In this document: positions 24,501-38,876 of the stretch, in pieces | Layout: every line of letters starts with the position of its first letter | Position numbering within the stretch: position 1 is the first letter of the stretch | Assembly: GCF_002078875.1 (NCBI RefSeq) | Contig: NC_034438.1 | Span: 16,449,149-16,513,148, forward strand | DNA length: 64,000 nucleotides | Source of the DNA: Numida meleagris | Taxonomy: Eukaryota; Chordata; Aves; Galliformes; Numididae | Direction: 5' to 3' | Notes under the pieces: generated by a model | The model's input: the letters and a program-made list of their open reading frames with translations, nothing else | Databases searched by the model: none | Told to the model about the DNA's origin: nothing | Position numbers and translations under genes: made by a program

Positions 24501-25663
24501 GGAGATGGAATCCTGTCACTTCAACTAAAGTATATAATGTAAAATAATTTTAGCTGACAGATTTTTTTCTTCACCTGTTTTTTTAAAAATTAATTTACAA
24601 ATCATTATGATTTTATTCAGCATTAAATCCATAGACATTCTCCACTCATCTATTTGGCAGAAATTAAGACTGGAAAAAACTCAGTAGGAACTACAGTGCA
24701 TTCACTTATTAAATCTGTGTTCAGCAGGCAAAATTATATACGATATATACAGAATGAGATTTAAACAAGATCATGTTTGATCATAAAGCACAAGGGTTTT
24801 ACTGAAGCTTACGGTTAGGTGCTCCTTCTATGTAAGGGTAGATTCTGCCTTTCCTTCAGATTGGTCAGCAGTGTTCAAGTCTGTCTGTTCAAATAATTTC
24901 ATTACAGCCCTTTCATGAGAAGCATTAAAAGTTTCCATGCTTTTAGTTCAATTATATTCTTCATGGGAAGAATATTCAAATTGGGAAGAATAAATTTGGA
25001 ACAAATACATCTGTTAAAAAACAAAATTTACCATGGTGTCCCATGCAATGCAGGGAAATAAGAAATAGAATATTATTCCACCATACTTCCCAGCAGAACT
25101 GAACATCAAAATATCTTCCCCTGCAGTTTATACAAAGGCCAGACACAGAGGCAAATGCACAAAGTATGACATTAGCCATGCTGGAGCTATTAACGGAATA
25201 AATGCAGCAGTCAAAGACCCTCTCAACATAAAAGCATCACTCTCTCCCATCTCTGGAACTCTGCCCAAATCACAGTCATATTTTCATATTCGTCAGCTTT
25301 TTTTTTCCCCTGAAATCAAAGGGTTTTCTTCATAATAGTAAATAAAAATTAAGTGTTCTTTCTGTGCTTCAAAGTAAAATGCTTTCAATAATGATGCACA
25401 CAGTACAGCATGCATCTTTCTAAGGAAAGGTTTACTGCTTCAATTTCAATTTAAAAGTTTGTGTTGCTTCAGAATTAAAAACACTAGGAAATGTAATTAC
25501 AGAGAAATTAATTTCTTATTAGAGAATTGGGTGGTTTTTTTCCATTATCTAGCTATGTGTTTGAAAAGGGACATATTTAGTACTAAATAATTACATATTA
25601 GTACATAATTAGTATTCAGAGAGGCTTTATAATGTAAACATATGTGAAGTGTTTACAAATCTT
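21516..25663. other. Non-coding DNA, no gene seen
   Basis: AT-rich, with no recognisable gene. The 22700-23050 patch contains several CpG dinucleotides and an AATAAT-like late signal that could be part of a decayed LTR (see findings). The open frames at 23360-23671 (+) and 24976-25179 (-) have no known domain. Confidence 0.5.
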
Positions 25664-26289
25664 GAATAGCCTTGCCCTCACAGCCCAGAAAACCAACCAT
25701 ATCCTGGGCTGCATCAAAAGAAGTGTGGCCAGCAGGTCAAGGGAGGTGATCCTGCCCCTCTCCTCTGCACTGGTGAGGCCTCACCTGGAGTACTGTGTCC
25801 AGATGTGGAGTCCTCTGTACATGAGTTGAAGTGTGTCCAGAGGAGGGCCACAAAAATGATCCAAGGGAAGTAACACCTCCTGATGAGGACAGGCTGAGAG
25901 AGCTGGGGCTGTTCAGCTTGGAGAAGAGAAGGCTTTGGGGATATCTGAGAGCAGCCTTCAGTATCTAGAGGGGGGCTGTAAGAAAGAAGGGGACAGACTC
26001 TTTAGCAGGGTCTGTTGTGAGAGGACAAGGGGAAATGGTTTCAAACTAAATAAGGGGAGATTTAGATAGGATATAAAGAAGTTTTTGATCATAAAGGTGG
26101 TGAGGCACTGGAACAGGTTGCCTTAAGAGATAGTGGAAGCCCCATTCTTGGAGACATTCAAGGTCAGGATGGATGGGGCTCTGAGCAACCTGATGTAGCT
26201 GTAGGTGTCCTTGTTCACTGCAGGAGAGTTGGACTAGATGACCTTTAAAGGTCCCCTCTTCACTCAAATGATTCCATGATTCTATGAAA
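25664..26289 (+). mobile_element. CR1 LINE, 5'-truncated, third type
   Basis: CR1 3' part in plus orientation. It begins within the region encoding [20 protein letters not shown] and [11 protein letters not shown], passes through the C-terminal block with RGNGFKLNKGRFR-like codons and RHWNRLP, and ends with the 3' UTR block GTTGGACTAGATGACC and GATTCCATGATTCTATG at about 26270-26286. The coding region is interrupted by stops and small insertions and deletions, and no open frame spans it. The 3' UTR wording (TAGATGACCTTTAAAGGTCC) differs from the other copies here, which suggests another subfamily and an older insertion. Confidence 0.92.
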
Positions 26290-29200
26290 ATAAAATTAAA
26301 CACTTCCACTAAGAATGCTAACTAGATTTGGCATTAAAATCCATTCTGCAGGAAAAGTAACTGAGCAAGAAAGGATAGTTATGTCAATCATTGCTTTGAC
26401 AGACTGACAATTACATCAGTTATGACAGTCTCAGGTCTTACATACAACCCACTGAGTTTCTGTACAAATCTCAGCTTTTACTGTTTGAACTAGAACTAAA
26501 GTTCAAGCAAGTTATCTCATCTAGTTTTAAAAATTGCTGAAGCTTCAACATGGGAACAAGTTACTGTGGAACAAAGAGTTACTATGCATCAGAATATCAT
26601 GCCGACAATTCATGCAGTTATCCTGGCCCATGACAAATTCAAGATAGTGTACATCCTCTGAGAACTAAGCTCATTCAAATTACTTTGTGTTTCATGAAGC
26701 CTAAGTGGGCATGGACTGTCAGCATGAATGAGCTGATGTGTAGTAAGTTCCTATTCCATTGCAACTTGATTTTTTCCCAAGCCCTTACTGTAGCATGGGA
26801 AATTATTTCTGTCATTAACACCCTCAACATCACTTGAAGATTCCTTTTCTATTCAAAATCTTCCATATATATATTTACTGATGACAGTACAGTCACTTCT
26901 CAATGTTTTATTTGACTAAGCAGGAGAAAGCTCCTTACCTTACCTAATATCAAGGGATTTTACTGTATCTGAAACCAGTTACTCTAACACTTGACTCTAA
27001 AAAGCTGGATCAAGATCTGTTAGAAGTGGGGACAGAAACCTCCAGAGAGTATATGGACCTATGAAGACAATACTTTATTCAGCTCAACTACAAATGGCAG
27101 TGACAAGCTTTGGTGTTCAAAGTAAGCCCTGTTGTCATCATTGCCCAAGGAAGTCTGCTGTCCTAAGGCAAAGCTTAGGACAGCATCTTCTCTCATCAGA
27201 GAGAAGACAGAAATGCCAAAGTTACAAACCTCACCTCACTTTTTCTGTGCCATGTTTCTTACCGTGATTGCATATCAAGTGAAGTTAGAAGCTTAAGAGA
27301 TATTCTTCATTTTCTAACTATTCTCTCTGTTGAAGGAAAAAGAAATTTGTTGCTGGTATATAGTAGACCTTCAAATTTATTTCAGATTTGTTTTCCACAT
27401 ACTGCAGCAGTGAGCTATTTTCCGTCCTCCCACTCTCACCCAGAAGCGATGTCTGCTTGTCACTTAGCTGCTCAGGAGAGAGATAAGTAGTAACAAGTTG
27501 TTGATCTCAATATTTAATTTATTGCCAAGTAGAAGCAATAAGCAAAATTCTATTTGACTATAAGCATTTGGCAGATTAAACACCACCATTAACAAGCCAG
27601 TACCCTTTAAGTGTAACTTAACCACACCTTAGAGCTCTTTTGCTTTATGCCGCAAGCCTTTACATAATGAATGTCTAATGAAGCTGCAATTTCTCTACAT
27701 TGGCCTCGATATCCAAATCACTTGACATAGTACAGTTGAACTGTTTCTTGTTTGCTAAATCTCCAATTCTTTATTATTAGCAAACTTGTAGTATACTTGG
27801 TGACACACAATCAGCAAGGCTAACCAGTTTGATTTTCCTTATGCATACATCTTTTTGGAGCCTAAAGTCAGTACTCCCCATTGACACAAGGGCAAAAGAA
27901 TGTTTTGTAACTGAAAGACATCCTGAACATACCCCAGTGTGTGAGTAGAAGACTTGGGCAACACATACTATGTTTTTTTTTTAAGGATTTATCAACTGTT
28001 AGGCTCCTCTTTCAGTCCCAGAGCTTCAGTGAGGGAAGTGCAATGTCAACTGGTCTCATAAATTGGTACTATTTACGGATACAGGTCATTATTTTTGATA
28101 ATTTTTTTCAAAGTCAGAGATGCGTTTCAGCCCTAACACAGCAAGAGACTGTATTTTTAAATGATTACTTTTTCATCCTTTCTGAAAGATATATCAGTTC
28201 ATGGAAATTATTTTTTGTTTGAACTAAAGAATGACTTTTGTTTGAGAGTTGAAATGCTTATTAGGTGAGTTTTCAGTACTAATTGCACGTTTTAATAATA
28301 CACTTGAAGCTGCAGTTCAATTCACAGTGCTCTCGGCAGGTCACAAAACTGCAGTAAAGACTGTTTTTACTGCTTCCTGAACTAAAGCTAAGGCCATTCA
28401 TGTTATATACAAAATAAATTTACAACAAAACATGAATATGAGCAAATATGTATTAATACTTTCAACCTGTACAAATTTTCACCAGATCTGAGATGAAGGC
28501 AGACTCAGTATTGTTAATGGTGTACACTTCTCAGTTTGATTGTAGAAAAATCAAAGCCAAGGTCCACATTATCTCTGCTAGTTGTTCTCATTCCAGCAAT
28601 CAATTCATGAAGATAAAAATAGGGACAATGAGAAAACTGAAGTGCAACATTGATTTAATGCTGCCAGTAGCTACTTTCCTTTAAGCTGAGATCTTTTGTT
28701 CAAGCTCCCCTGTTGCTCGCTGCTAAAATAAACTGCCTAGACAGGTTCCAAGCCTTTAGGTGTTCTCCAGGCCAAAGACAATATTTTAAATACCACTGCA
28801 AAAACACCAACAGGATTATTAACTTATGATTTTATCTAGAGTCTCAGGATATTTGTTGATTTTTTTTCACACCTCAGTTTCCAGAGTCCTGCAATGACAA
28901 GAAAAACTTACCTGCTGTATTAAATGAAAAGCATTGTTGAAGATGCAGTCAGTTAAATAGTCAGGCTACCATGTTCCTTACCAGCTACAGTTATAAAAGG
29001 GATGAAAAGTCAGATCAATACAATGCACAATTCAATATCTAACTACAAGCAGACAAAAGAGGTTCGCACTAAACAGTGCTCAGCTCTCAGTCTCCTACAA
29101 AAATACAGATGGAAAAATGTTTTTTGGCCATTGCTGCTACTTGATCATTGCCAACAGTTAGGAATCTAGCAAAATCCTTAGCTCATGAATACTTCACCAA

Positions 29201-32200
29201 ATTTTCTGGTCGTTTTCCTTAAACTAGAACCACTATTTTCTTTCTTTTCTTTTGACTGAGCTTCTGCCAGACAACTTACTTTTGTGCATCAACCAGCCCT
29301 CAAAAATACAGTGACAGACTGCTCAGACCATCTCAAAAGAAAAAAGCTCATGTTGATAGGATTCTGACAGCAACAAGCCTGTAGCTCTCTATTCCTGATG
29401 GATTTCTGGTGCCAGGAGAGTTCCCCTAAGAGAGAAGAACTTCTTCAAACTCCCTGGGGGGGTGTTTTGCAGGAAAGGAACAGCTGAAATCAGATTTGTC
29501 CACTGAACCAAAAGTACTAAAAGACTGTTCGAACACTGTAACAAACACATGAAGTACAGCACAGCCAAGTAACTTTACTTTATAAATCATATCGTTTTCA
29601 TTTCCTGAATTCATAACCACAGTGATGCAATAATGGAAACTTTTGTATGTTTGTAAGTTAGATGACCCACAATTGTTCCCTACAGTAAGCACTAGTAATT
29701 TCTGACTATTAAAATAATTGTTATATTCTATTGCTATGATTTGCTCAGCACTGCAAGCCAGTTTTTTATTTCACAGACTGTATTATATTGGCAACAAGAT
29801 TTCTTACCTTAGCCAATGGTATTGGATGTGATTAATCTCTAACATTCTTTTTGGAAGTCAAAATAAACAACTACTCAATTCTCTTTGTTTGCCATCTTAG
29901 CATCCTAAGCAGGCCGGCCTTCCCACAAATTCATGTTGGTTGTCCCTGATTAACTTTTCCTTTTAAAATGTTTGAATTACATCTGGTTAGATTCTTACTC
30001 TTAAAATTCCTTTTCATCTAACTAATCCCCAACTGTTATGTTTCATTTAAATGACAATCCCACATTATATTGTAAATTAAACTTACAATGAGAATAGACT
30101 GTTCAGACTTACAATAAACGTCCTTGATGTGGCAATAAAGCCAGGAAAAATGAAGGTATCCTTTACAATACTCTATATACAAAGTACTGTATGATAGGAT
30201 GAGATCTTAAGATGCTGCCACATCTGATCAAGAAAGCTAACACATAACTTTCTAGAATATTTGAAGTGATTGCTTTGGGATATTATTTTGTGATCTCCTG
30301 CTCCTTCTTAAGTTACTCTAGTCTCAATATTCTTGGTCTGGTTAGATGTAGAACTTAATCTGCTCTCTCAGCTTCTGCTGAGGTGCCTCACCTATGCAGT
30401 TAGCAAAACTGCTGAAAAGATACCGTGCAGATTTTCTCAAAGAGAGTTCCTTGGAAAGAAAACAAACCCGTGCATTTCTAGATTGGTACGCAAACTAACT
30501 GTGCAAGGTTGGATTCTATTCTGCACGCTGCTAACCAATATTTACACATCCGCTTCACACCTTCAATGTAGTAGCTGCTTTCCAGACACTTGAGAAGGGC
30601 AGCCTGTATCTGTCAGATGACAGATCAAACAAGATGTGTCATTTAAGCAAAAAAACCACAGAATGGCTTGCTGGAACTAACAACTGTGTTACAAGGCTCG
30701 ACGAATGAGACGCAATGAAGTTCTGTCTATACAATCTGCTTCCTCCATTTCTTTTCATAATTAACTGTAATCTTTGTATCCTATGTCTCATACTTAATTT
30801 GCTTAATTGGCTGATGTCTAGGATGGCCTCCAGCTGTCTAGACCACTGAACTAAGAACGCAATCCTGCATTAGCTCAAAGTATGCTGCCCAAATTTTTGC
30901 TCCTGGAGCTTTACATGAGCAGTTATTCACACTGCTTTCTAGTTTGTCTTTGTAAGGTATTTCCTGTTCTACTTGTTTTAATTACCTATCTTTTATTCTA
31001 TCCAAGAATTACCTGACTACCATCCTTACCATAAGTATACATCTGTTTTGCCAACAATTAAGGGGTTTTTTTTTGTATCTTTCACTATTCTGTTCTTTCA
31101 TTTCACTTACAAGGCATATTTCATGTCTTTCCATAATGTTAATTATATCACCGTGTATATTTGCCTTAGTACAATTAAATATGCACATTTTCCTTCCTCT
31201 CTTCCTCCCCTGCATCATATTTTTTATTACATGTGCATGACCCCATGATACAGAGTAGAAAATATTTGCATGCTTCCTCTTTACTTTTCAATGCGCAATC
31301 ACAGCTGGCAATTTTACAATGTGTATGTTTGTTTTCTAAAGTGAGTTGTCTGTTGCATGAACATAAATGACCATTTAACCTCAACGGCCAAGAACTTGGT
31401 GGCTGCATAACACCCAGTATCATCCATTTGTCCTTTCTCAGTCAAAACATAACTTCTTACCATAGGTCTTAAAAAACTTCACTTATTTTTCCACTTCCTA
31501 ACACAGAAAATACACAGGTTGTGTACCTGTGGCTTGAGGTGTATGATCCGACATTCTCACGGCTTCATTTCACAATTTACATCAACCAATAGTTACTTTG
31601 AAATGCCAGTCCCTTAACACTTAAAAAAGATTCTGTGATAAGATCTAAGGCAAATTAGTTGTCTCCATCTCTCTCCAACAGAAAAGAGACTTGATCTGTC
31701 TGACTTTACCCTCCTAGTAATTTGGCAGAGGAGTCATGCCTCCAATACATTAAACCTCCGAGTTTTATGAAAATGAAAGTGTGCAAAGCACTGTAATCCC
31801 ACTAATGGACCCCTTTCTAAAAGAATGCAGTCCAGCTTCAGTCCTCATTAGAAACTGGAGAACCCACAGAGGGATGTAATAGTGGACACACTTTAGCTAA
31901 GGAAAAGCCTCAGATAATCCTCAGATCAACTGTAAGTCCATTAGAATTCTGTACCTTCTGGAATACTTCCTTTCAGAGTTTGTCTCATCTTCTCACTGTT
32001 CATGCAGCAGTACTCCTCATCTCATTTGTTTCTATCCTGTCTGCCTAGCTATGCTTTTAAACAATTAGAAAGCTTATTTTCTAGGATTTGTGTATCTATG
32101 AAGCCAGGTACCCTTCTGCATGTCTCTCCTTCCATTACTAAGCAGTAAAACCTCAGTCAAGTTTGTAATCAGTTTTCCTTCTGCTTGTTTTATCCTTTTG

Positions 32201-33626
32201 ATGATATCTGCCAGATCTCTTTCTATCCTTTTCTCCTCAGCTCCCCACAAGTAGGACTTCCTCTTTATCTACATTTTCATTCTTCCCAATTACACTTACC
32301 AGATTTAAAATCTATCTTTACAAGTCCCAGAGAGTCCATTTTTTTCTTCCAGATTATTCTTTCTATTTGATCCTTCCCACTCTTCCGTTATCTCTATATA
32401 TTGTCAACATCTTTTGGACAGCCTGCAAAGGGATTACTCATTTTCATGACATTGTTATTTCTACTGACTTAAAAGTACAAGCTTACCACATGTTAATTGC
32501 GCAATCCTCCCTCCTTCAGTTTTAGTCATCTCTTTCTTCTTTCTTGGGCCTCCGCATAGAGTTATTTCCTCTTTATATTACACATGTTCTACTTACTAAC
32601 TTCTACAGCTAAGAATTCAGACACTACCAGTAAATAAAACTAACAAGGCATGTCCCATGTCTGTTAAGAAAAAAAGTTCAACTTCAGTCCAATACTACAT
32701 CCAAGATATAAATTACTCTAGTGAGGTGAACAGGGTGGAGATAATATTTTTAAAAATATTCTGCAAAAATCCTGGCTCCAATAATGAAGGCAAAGGTGCA
32801 AATCTGAGCACATTTCTGAACAAGATCAACTGAAACGCATAAGAAAACTTAAATCATTTACACTCAATCAATAAATAGTTACATCTAGGCATATGGAGGA
32901 AAAGAGGCTCTCAAGTTTCATTTCTTCATAATTATCCTCAAATTTCCAGAAGTTTACCTCTTTCTTTCAGAGGGTCAGTCCTGTTGTACCGTGAGTTTAA
33001 AAAATACATTAAACAAACACACTTAGACTCACACATAATGAACAAGCAAAACCAAAGGCTTCCAATCAACATAAAGATAGGAGACAAGTAGTGGCATGCA
33101 AAAATCTAAGTTTCTACCCTGTGTGAAAGCATCACACAGTCCAATTTTAGAAAAGCACGAAGGCATCTGAATTGTAAAGAATTTGATGAGAAGAAAAACA
33201 GAAAAAGTTCAAAGTCTGACTACAGCAGTACAGGTAAATTAGTCAACAAAATATGGACTACAAAACAACGTGAATTGTTACTATATTTTGTGACAGCTAG
33301 GAATATAGAAACAGCTGAAAGTAGCAGGTAGATGCAACATTTACCTCAGACTACAACCAATAATCATTTAAATTGAAACATTGTTAGAAAGAAGACATAC
33401 CGCTGTCATACTAGAAAACAAACCTATGCCCAATAGCATTTCAGTTAGTTAAGTACATATGTAATAGCACATCCCTTCTTAAGAACACGAGCTTCCAAAA
33501 CAAAAGTGTGACTTTCAAATCCAAAGTTGCAAAGTGAAACTTTAACGGTACTCCTAACTCCTCTCTAAAAGTTAAGTCATGTAATACATGACAAATATTA
33601 AATTTGTTGCCTGGTTCTAGAGAGGA
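26290..33626. other. Non-coding DNA, no gene seen
   Basis: Over 7 kb of AT-rich, stop-rich sequence with no CR1 tail, no LTR signature and no open frame above about 95 codons. I see nothing that can be supported as a gene, RNA or transposon. Confidence 0.55.
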
Positions 33627-33642
33627 AAAAAAAAAAAAAAAG
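33627..33642. repeat. Poly(A) run, A16
   Basis: Sixteen consecutive A residues. Simple repeat. Confidence 0.95.
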
Positions 33643-36600
33643 CAGGATCAATTTATCTGCAGATTACCTAAGTAATCAGGAAGTATAATACCTAGATCCC
33701 TTGTCTCCAGTCCTAAGAGGGTACTTAAGCAAGGATGAAGCAAGGAGTCCTGTTTGCTAAGAACTCAGCTGGCAATGAGATGTTAAGTTCCCAAGGGAAC
33801 CAGCTGGGAACACAGCAAAAGACGGAAGCTGCAGATACAGAAGCATCAGTGCTTACTTAGACACTGAAAGAACTTGCCTGCCTTAAATATCAAATCAAAA
33901 GCAGTTTCAGGACATAAAACATTGCTGGCATGCAAGTCCTTGTAGATGTGAGTATTACTATCACACTTTGAATTTCTTTTGAATTACAGGATGACTCCCA
34001 GTGGCTGCTTTTTGAGATTCAAAACTTTATTTACTTTAGATGATTTTCATATATTTTTAAGGCATCTGAACTCATCTGAGCAAAAATTGCCAAGTGTACT
34101 AATAAGTTCATCACTTGGGCTCTCTACCATATGGAAATAAAGATAGAACCAAAACGGATAACTGCTTTTCTCCAGACGCTTTTGGCGTTACTCCTGAATG
34201 ATAACTAACTATTCCTGATTATGACGGTGAATATAATAGAAGTAAGTCAGAAGGAGCAAAACATTATATCATCAAGTCTAGCAGTAACAGAAAAGCTAAA
34301 TAGTTCAGAATAGTGCATATTTTTAGCAGCTGCAGAGTACAACACACTATGTTTTTTAGCATCTAACAGGAATTCTTCAGTTTAACAACTTGGCAGTTAC
34401 TTTAGACCTTTGTAGGTTTATCTGTATACTCAGACACAATACAGTACACTTTCTCCTCAAGTCAATTTCTCTGCAAAGCAACAGTATAAACAAGAAAAGA
34501 GTTTCCTAACATTTAACTGGAAGAAAATGGTCTGCAGTAATTATTATTAGAATTACTCTTGTTCCGTTCAAGAAAACTAATTGCTATCAGTTTTGGTTAT
34601 TTCTGAAGAGCTGAAAGTAGCTAGAAAAACAGTATGATGCATTTATAACAAACAGAAAAAAAAACATAATCATCACTCTCCAGTCCTCATAGGGAACTGT
34701 TTTGCTAAGTGTCTTTCCGTGGCTCTAAAGTGGACAGGAGAAGTAGAAAATGCCACTTCATCTAGTAAGACTGTATCTTGCTTGAAAAATATCACATCTC
34801 AGTAACTCAAGGTGGTGGGTGTCGATTTTTCTCTACAGACAGATAATGTCTATATGGACATAATGGGAAGCTGGCATTTAAATGTAAATCCTAAATTCTA
34901 TGACATATGTTTTTATTTTGAGTTTTTCCCCCTTCCTGATTCAAAGCACTGGCAACAGAAACTGTATCAACAGATTTCTGGCATAGCCATGACAGATCCC
35001 ACATTACAATGAAAAAAAATCTCCCTAAAACCATGTGCGACATTTTCATTTTGGGACCAGTAGAAGTCCAGTATGTCAAAGACTTTCATGTCAGACCTTC
35101 AGGATTACTGAGCAGAATACTTCAAAAGCCCTAGTCTTGACGTATTTACTAAGAGTGCAGACCAAAGATTTAAGATTCAGAGGGATCATCATATCATCTG
35201 ATTTGACTATCTGCACAGCACACCTGTAAATGGTAGTTCATGGACTACATCCTCCTAGGACTGAGAAAACTGCTGCAGTAAGATACGTGCAACACTTCTG
35301 TTTCTTAGATGTACAATCAGATACCATTTAAAAGTGCTAGGCATGGGAAGGCTGGAAGGTAAATGGCAGGGTGGATGGAAGCAAAGTAATTTAACATACT
35401 TTTGCTAATGTTAGCATCGCATGCCAGCATATAGTACAAACACATACACAGCCATATTTTAAGTTGCCATGGTGACAGGCACCAGATTAAGACATTTTCA
35501 CCAGATTTAGTTTTTTGTTTGAAAAAAAATATCGTGTCCGTCAATTCCCTGGTACATTCTCTACATCACATAAACAGAAAACCAGGTCAGAAAACATATT
35601 TAAAGTTTGGGCTACCTACAGGAATAATCCATTTCTTTATACCAATGTTCTTTGCCCGACCCTTAACAATGGCTGTTCCATTTCACAAACTGCTATTGTT
35701 TCAGAAGTGCAGAAAAGAAAGAAATGAGCATGTAGAGGGTCTCTTTCAGTACACAAATCACCCAGGAAACCTTCCCAGATATGGAACAGGACAAAAAAAT
35801 GCATCTGATAGAAGTGTTCTGCATGTATGTGGTTTACCTCCATGAACCAAAGTGATGGCTCCTATCAACTGTTGACTATAAGAACATCTCTAAAATAAAA
35901 GAAGTAAGGGTGCCACGGTCAGCATCCTGTACTAAGCATACAATTGCTTCATCGCAGTGCTCCTCAATTTCATGAAAGTGCATGGCTTATCTGATCACAC
36001 CATCAAATGAGGAGCCATACATGAGGTACAACTTCCCAGATCGTAACTTTAAGAGTTGTAAGACACAGAGAGCAGTGTTTATCATGCCACCCCTACTTTC
36101 AATGCCATGAGAAAAACAGTTATTTTATTTATATTTTAACTTTTTTTTACAATATCATAAAAAAAATTTAAGCCATTTTTAATACTCTACAGGCAAATTT
36201 GAGCCCTTTTCGGATCCCATTAAGAGCTGAGTCATCCTGGAGTGTTTTAACTGCACCAGCTGATGTACTAGTGCCTAGAGAATCCAAGACTGTCCCGAAG
36301 TTTTTCTCTGTGAAAAGATATCCAAAACAAAAACACCTAGTTTACCCATCTTTGCCTTACTTACTCATTTCAAATAACTCAAAACTCCTGGTTTTCCTAA
36401 CTGAAAATAACAATGTTGGTACTTATGAATTATCGTAACATCAAGTTTTAAAGTAAGGACTTGTCAAAATATAGCGTCCAGTAAGAAATTCTTCACTCCT
36501 TTGTCATTTTTATTTTTATTTTTAAATTTAATCAAAGACAGTTCTGAACATCATTTCATGTTGTTTCATGCACTTTAAAAGGGAAGCACTGTGATATAAG

Positions 36601-38098
36601 GACAGTTAAAAGATATAAAAGTTGCAAAAGAAACAAAGGTACACTGGAAGAGAGACAATCATATTTACAAATATTGTTGATAATTAGATTTTGAGAGTGC
36701 TGACTAATAAAGCTAGATACCTTCCATTTATTTGCATGTTTCAGTACTATTTTACATGTAGCATGAAGGTAATAAACTTAAGTAAGCACACAGACAGGTT
36801 AAGTGGATTCACAAATGAATATCCATGCAATGGCAAGATCAGTTCAAGAGTGTAAGAAGTGATCAAACATAACCATATTGCCAGCATGCCTAAAGAAGTG
36901 TCTGTCTATCATGGTAAATGATACAAAAAAATATATTACCTTGACAAAATTAATTCTGCAAAACGATAATTAGTAATAAAAAACTCTTTGGAACAACTTT
37001 ACATTTAATGCAGAGACTGAAGACTTACTCTGAATACAATACTATAAAACAGTTAAAAAACCAAACCAATAAATGTGAGTGTAATTTAAGCAAAATCTTT
37101 ACACATTGTACCTCAAAGTATTTTCTTGCTGTACAAGGTAATTCTGTAAATAGTTGAGAGGGTCCTTGTTCCTACACCATGCCATCTAGATCTAATTTAT
37201 TCAATTTTCAACCATGTGCCAAAATTCCAAGAATTAATTCTCTATGCCATATCATGAAAAAATAAAGCTAAAACTTCCATCTGAGTATTACCATCAAAGG
37301 AACTGGGACTAATTCAATTCAAGAAGGTAGAAAAGGAGACATGACATTTAAGATACCAATACTTCCAACAGAGGCTGGAATTTAAGAGCTTTAGTATGAT
37401 CTTTTCTTTCTGTCAATTTGTCAGAGAAATTGCTTATTACCTAAGATCGATAGCAAAGTGTCAAGTGACCAACTCTGGTAGTACAAATGTCAAAATGCAA
37501 GATAGGTTTCTGTTGATCCTGTAGATTTAACAGGAAAAGCAATCAAAGAAAAGCTACATATTTTATAATGAGGGTAAGCAGATGCAACACCAAGTACATA
37601 GAAGGAATACATCTGTTGAGTAAGGTGACATTTTTACATAGTCACTTTTCAAAGTAGAATTACATTTTAAGGGCTTTTGCATATGTTACCTAGAGACCTC
37701 TGTGATGAAGAGCCAATATCAACTTCCCTTTCTCTTTAGTTGCCAGTTTTATTTGATTTCTTTCTTCAGATATGTGCCAACCAGTTTCAACTTGTTTAAC
37801 AACATTTTTTTTAAATCAGCTGCCTTGCTGGAATGTTGAACCGATGCATGTGTGGGTGTGTTTTAATATATGCAAAAAATACATTAAAGCAATATAAAGG
37901 GGCTGGTTTAAGACTATAAAAGCAAAGGAATTAAGCAGTAAGGCAAAATACTAAAGCAGACACCTCTTTACATAACATAATACCTTAGAAATACAACTGT
38001 CTAACTTCACAGAAAAGCAAAAAGCTGGAAAGATACTTCCAGGGGTGAAGCCTCTCTCTTATTTCTGTCACTTCACAGACAAAGCTTAGGGCTCACTT
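33643..38098. other. Non-coding DNA, no gene seen
   Basis: AT-rich. The overlapping plus-strand frames at 35515-35845 (70 and 108 codons) and the frame at 36199-36438 show no domain. No transposon signature was seen. Confidence 0.55.
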
Positions 38099-38180
38099 AC
38101 AAAATCATACAATATCCAGAGCTGAAAGGGACCCGTAAGGATCAGAGTCCTACTCCTGACTCTACACAGAAGTTACTGTC
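38099..38180 (-). mobile_element. Old CR1 3' tail remnant
   Basis: The plus strand reads AAAATCATACAATATCCAGA, then GCTGAAAGGGACCCGTAAGG and AGTCCTACTCCTGACTC. This is the order of a CR1 3' end read in antisense: tail unit, GTTGGAAGGGACCC-type block, GAGTCCAACTCCTG-type block. Each block has substitutions, and the match fades after about 80 bases, so this is a short, old copy. Confidence 0.7.
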
Positions 38181-38857
38181 AGGTTGTGGGACCTGCTTAA
38201 GCTGTAGCCCAATTACACTGCGCTTCAAGGCACACTTACAACACATTTTCCTACTTGTAACCAACTGCGTAATTCTTTTACTTCTAGTATTGTATCATCT
38301 GTCATTATCTTGATTACTACTGAAGGATAAAGTTTGTCACAGCCAATGGAAACAGATGGCTCCTGAAATTGCAGACAAAGTGTTCGGTGGAAGTTCTCAG
38401 TTCATTTAAGACACACAGTTTATATGTTCAAACTGTAAAATTAATAGAATATCACCATCCATATTACTCTTTAATGGAAGAAGTTAACTTTGCCTAATAT
38501 AACCAGTTCTCAAATATCATTATATGCAATGAAATAACGTAATTCAATTTATTTATTTGATGATTCCTATTCTGTGTAGTGAAGTTCTCTCCAGTTACAT
38601 TATTTAGTAATATGTTAATGACATGACATAATTGAGCAAAAAAGTAAGACCAGGATGTCAGATTTGGATGTAATAGGAAAGGAAGCAAAGCAGCATCCTG
38701 ATATGGGGAAGCTTTACGATCGCTCATTTCCTAACAAAGCTTCAGAAACAAAAGCTTGCATGTTTTAAGCTTAGATCTCTAAGTTGCCATGACAAGCAAT
38801 TAGACATCCCTTAGGAAGTATCAGTTCTGTTATCTGACCTCTGTATTATATGTATCC

Positions 38858-38876
38858 AAAAAAAAAAAAAAAAAAA
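38858..38876. repeat. Poly(A) run, A19
   Basis: Nineteen consecutive A residues without an upstream polyadenylation signal. Confidence 0.95.
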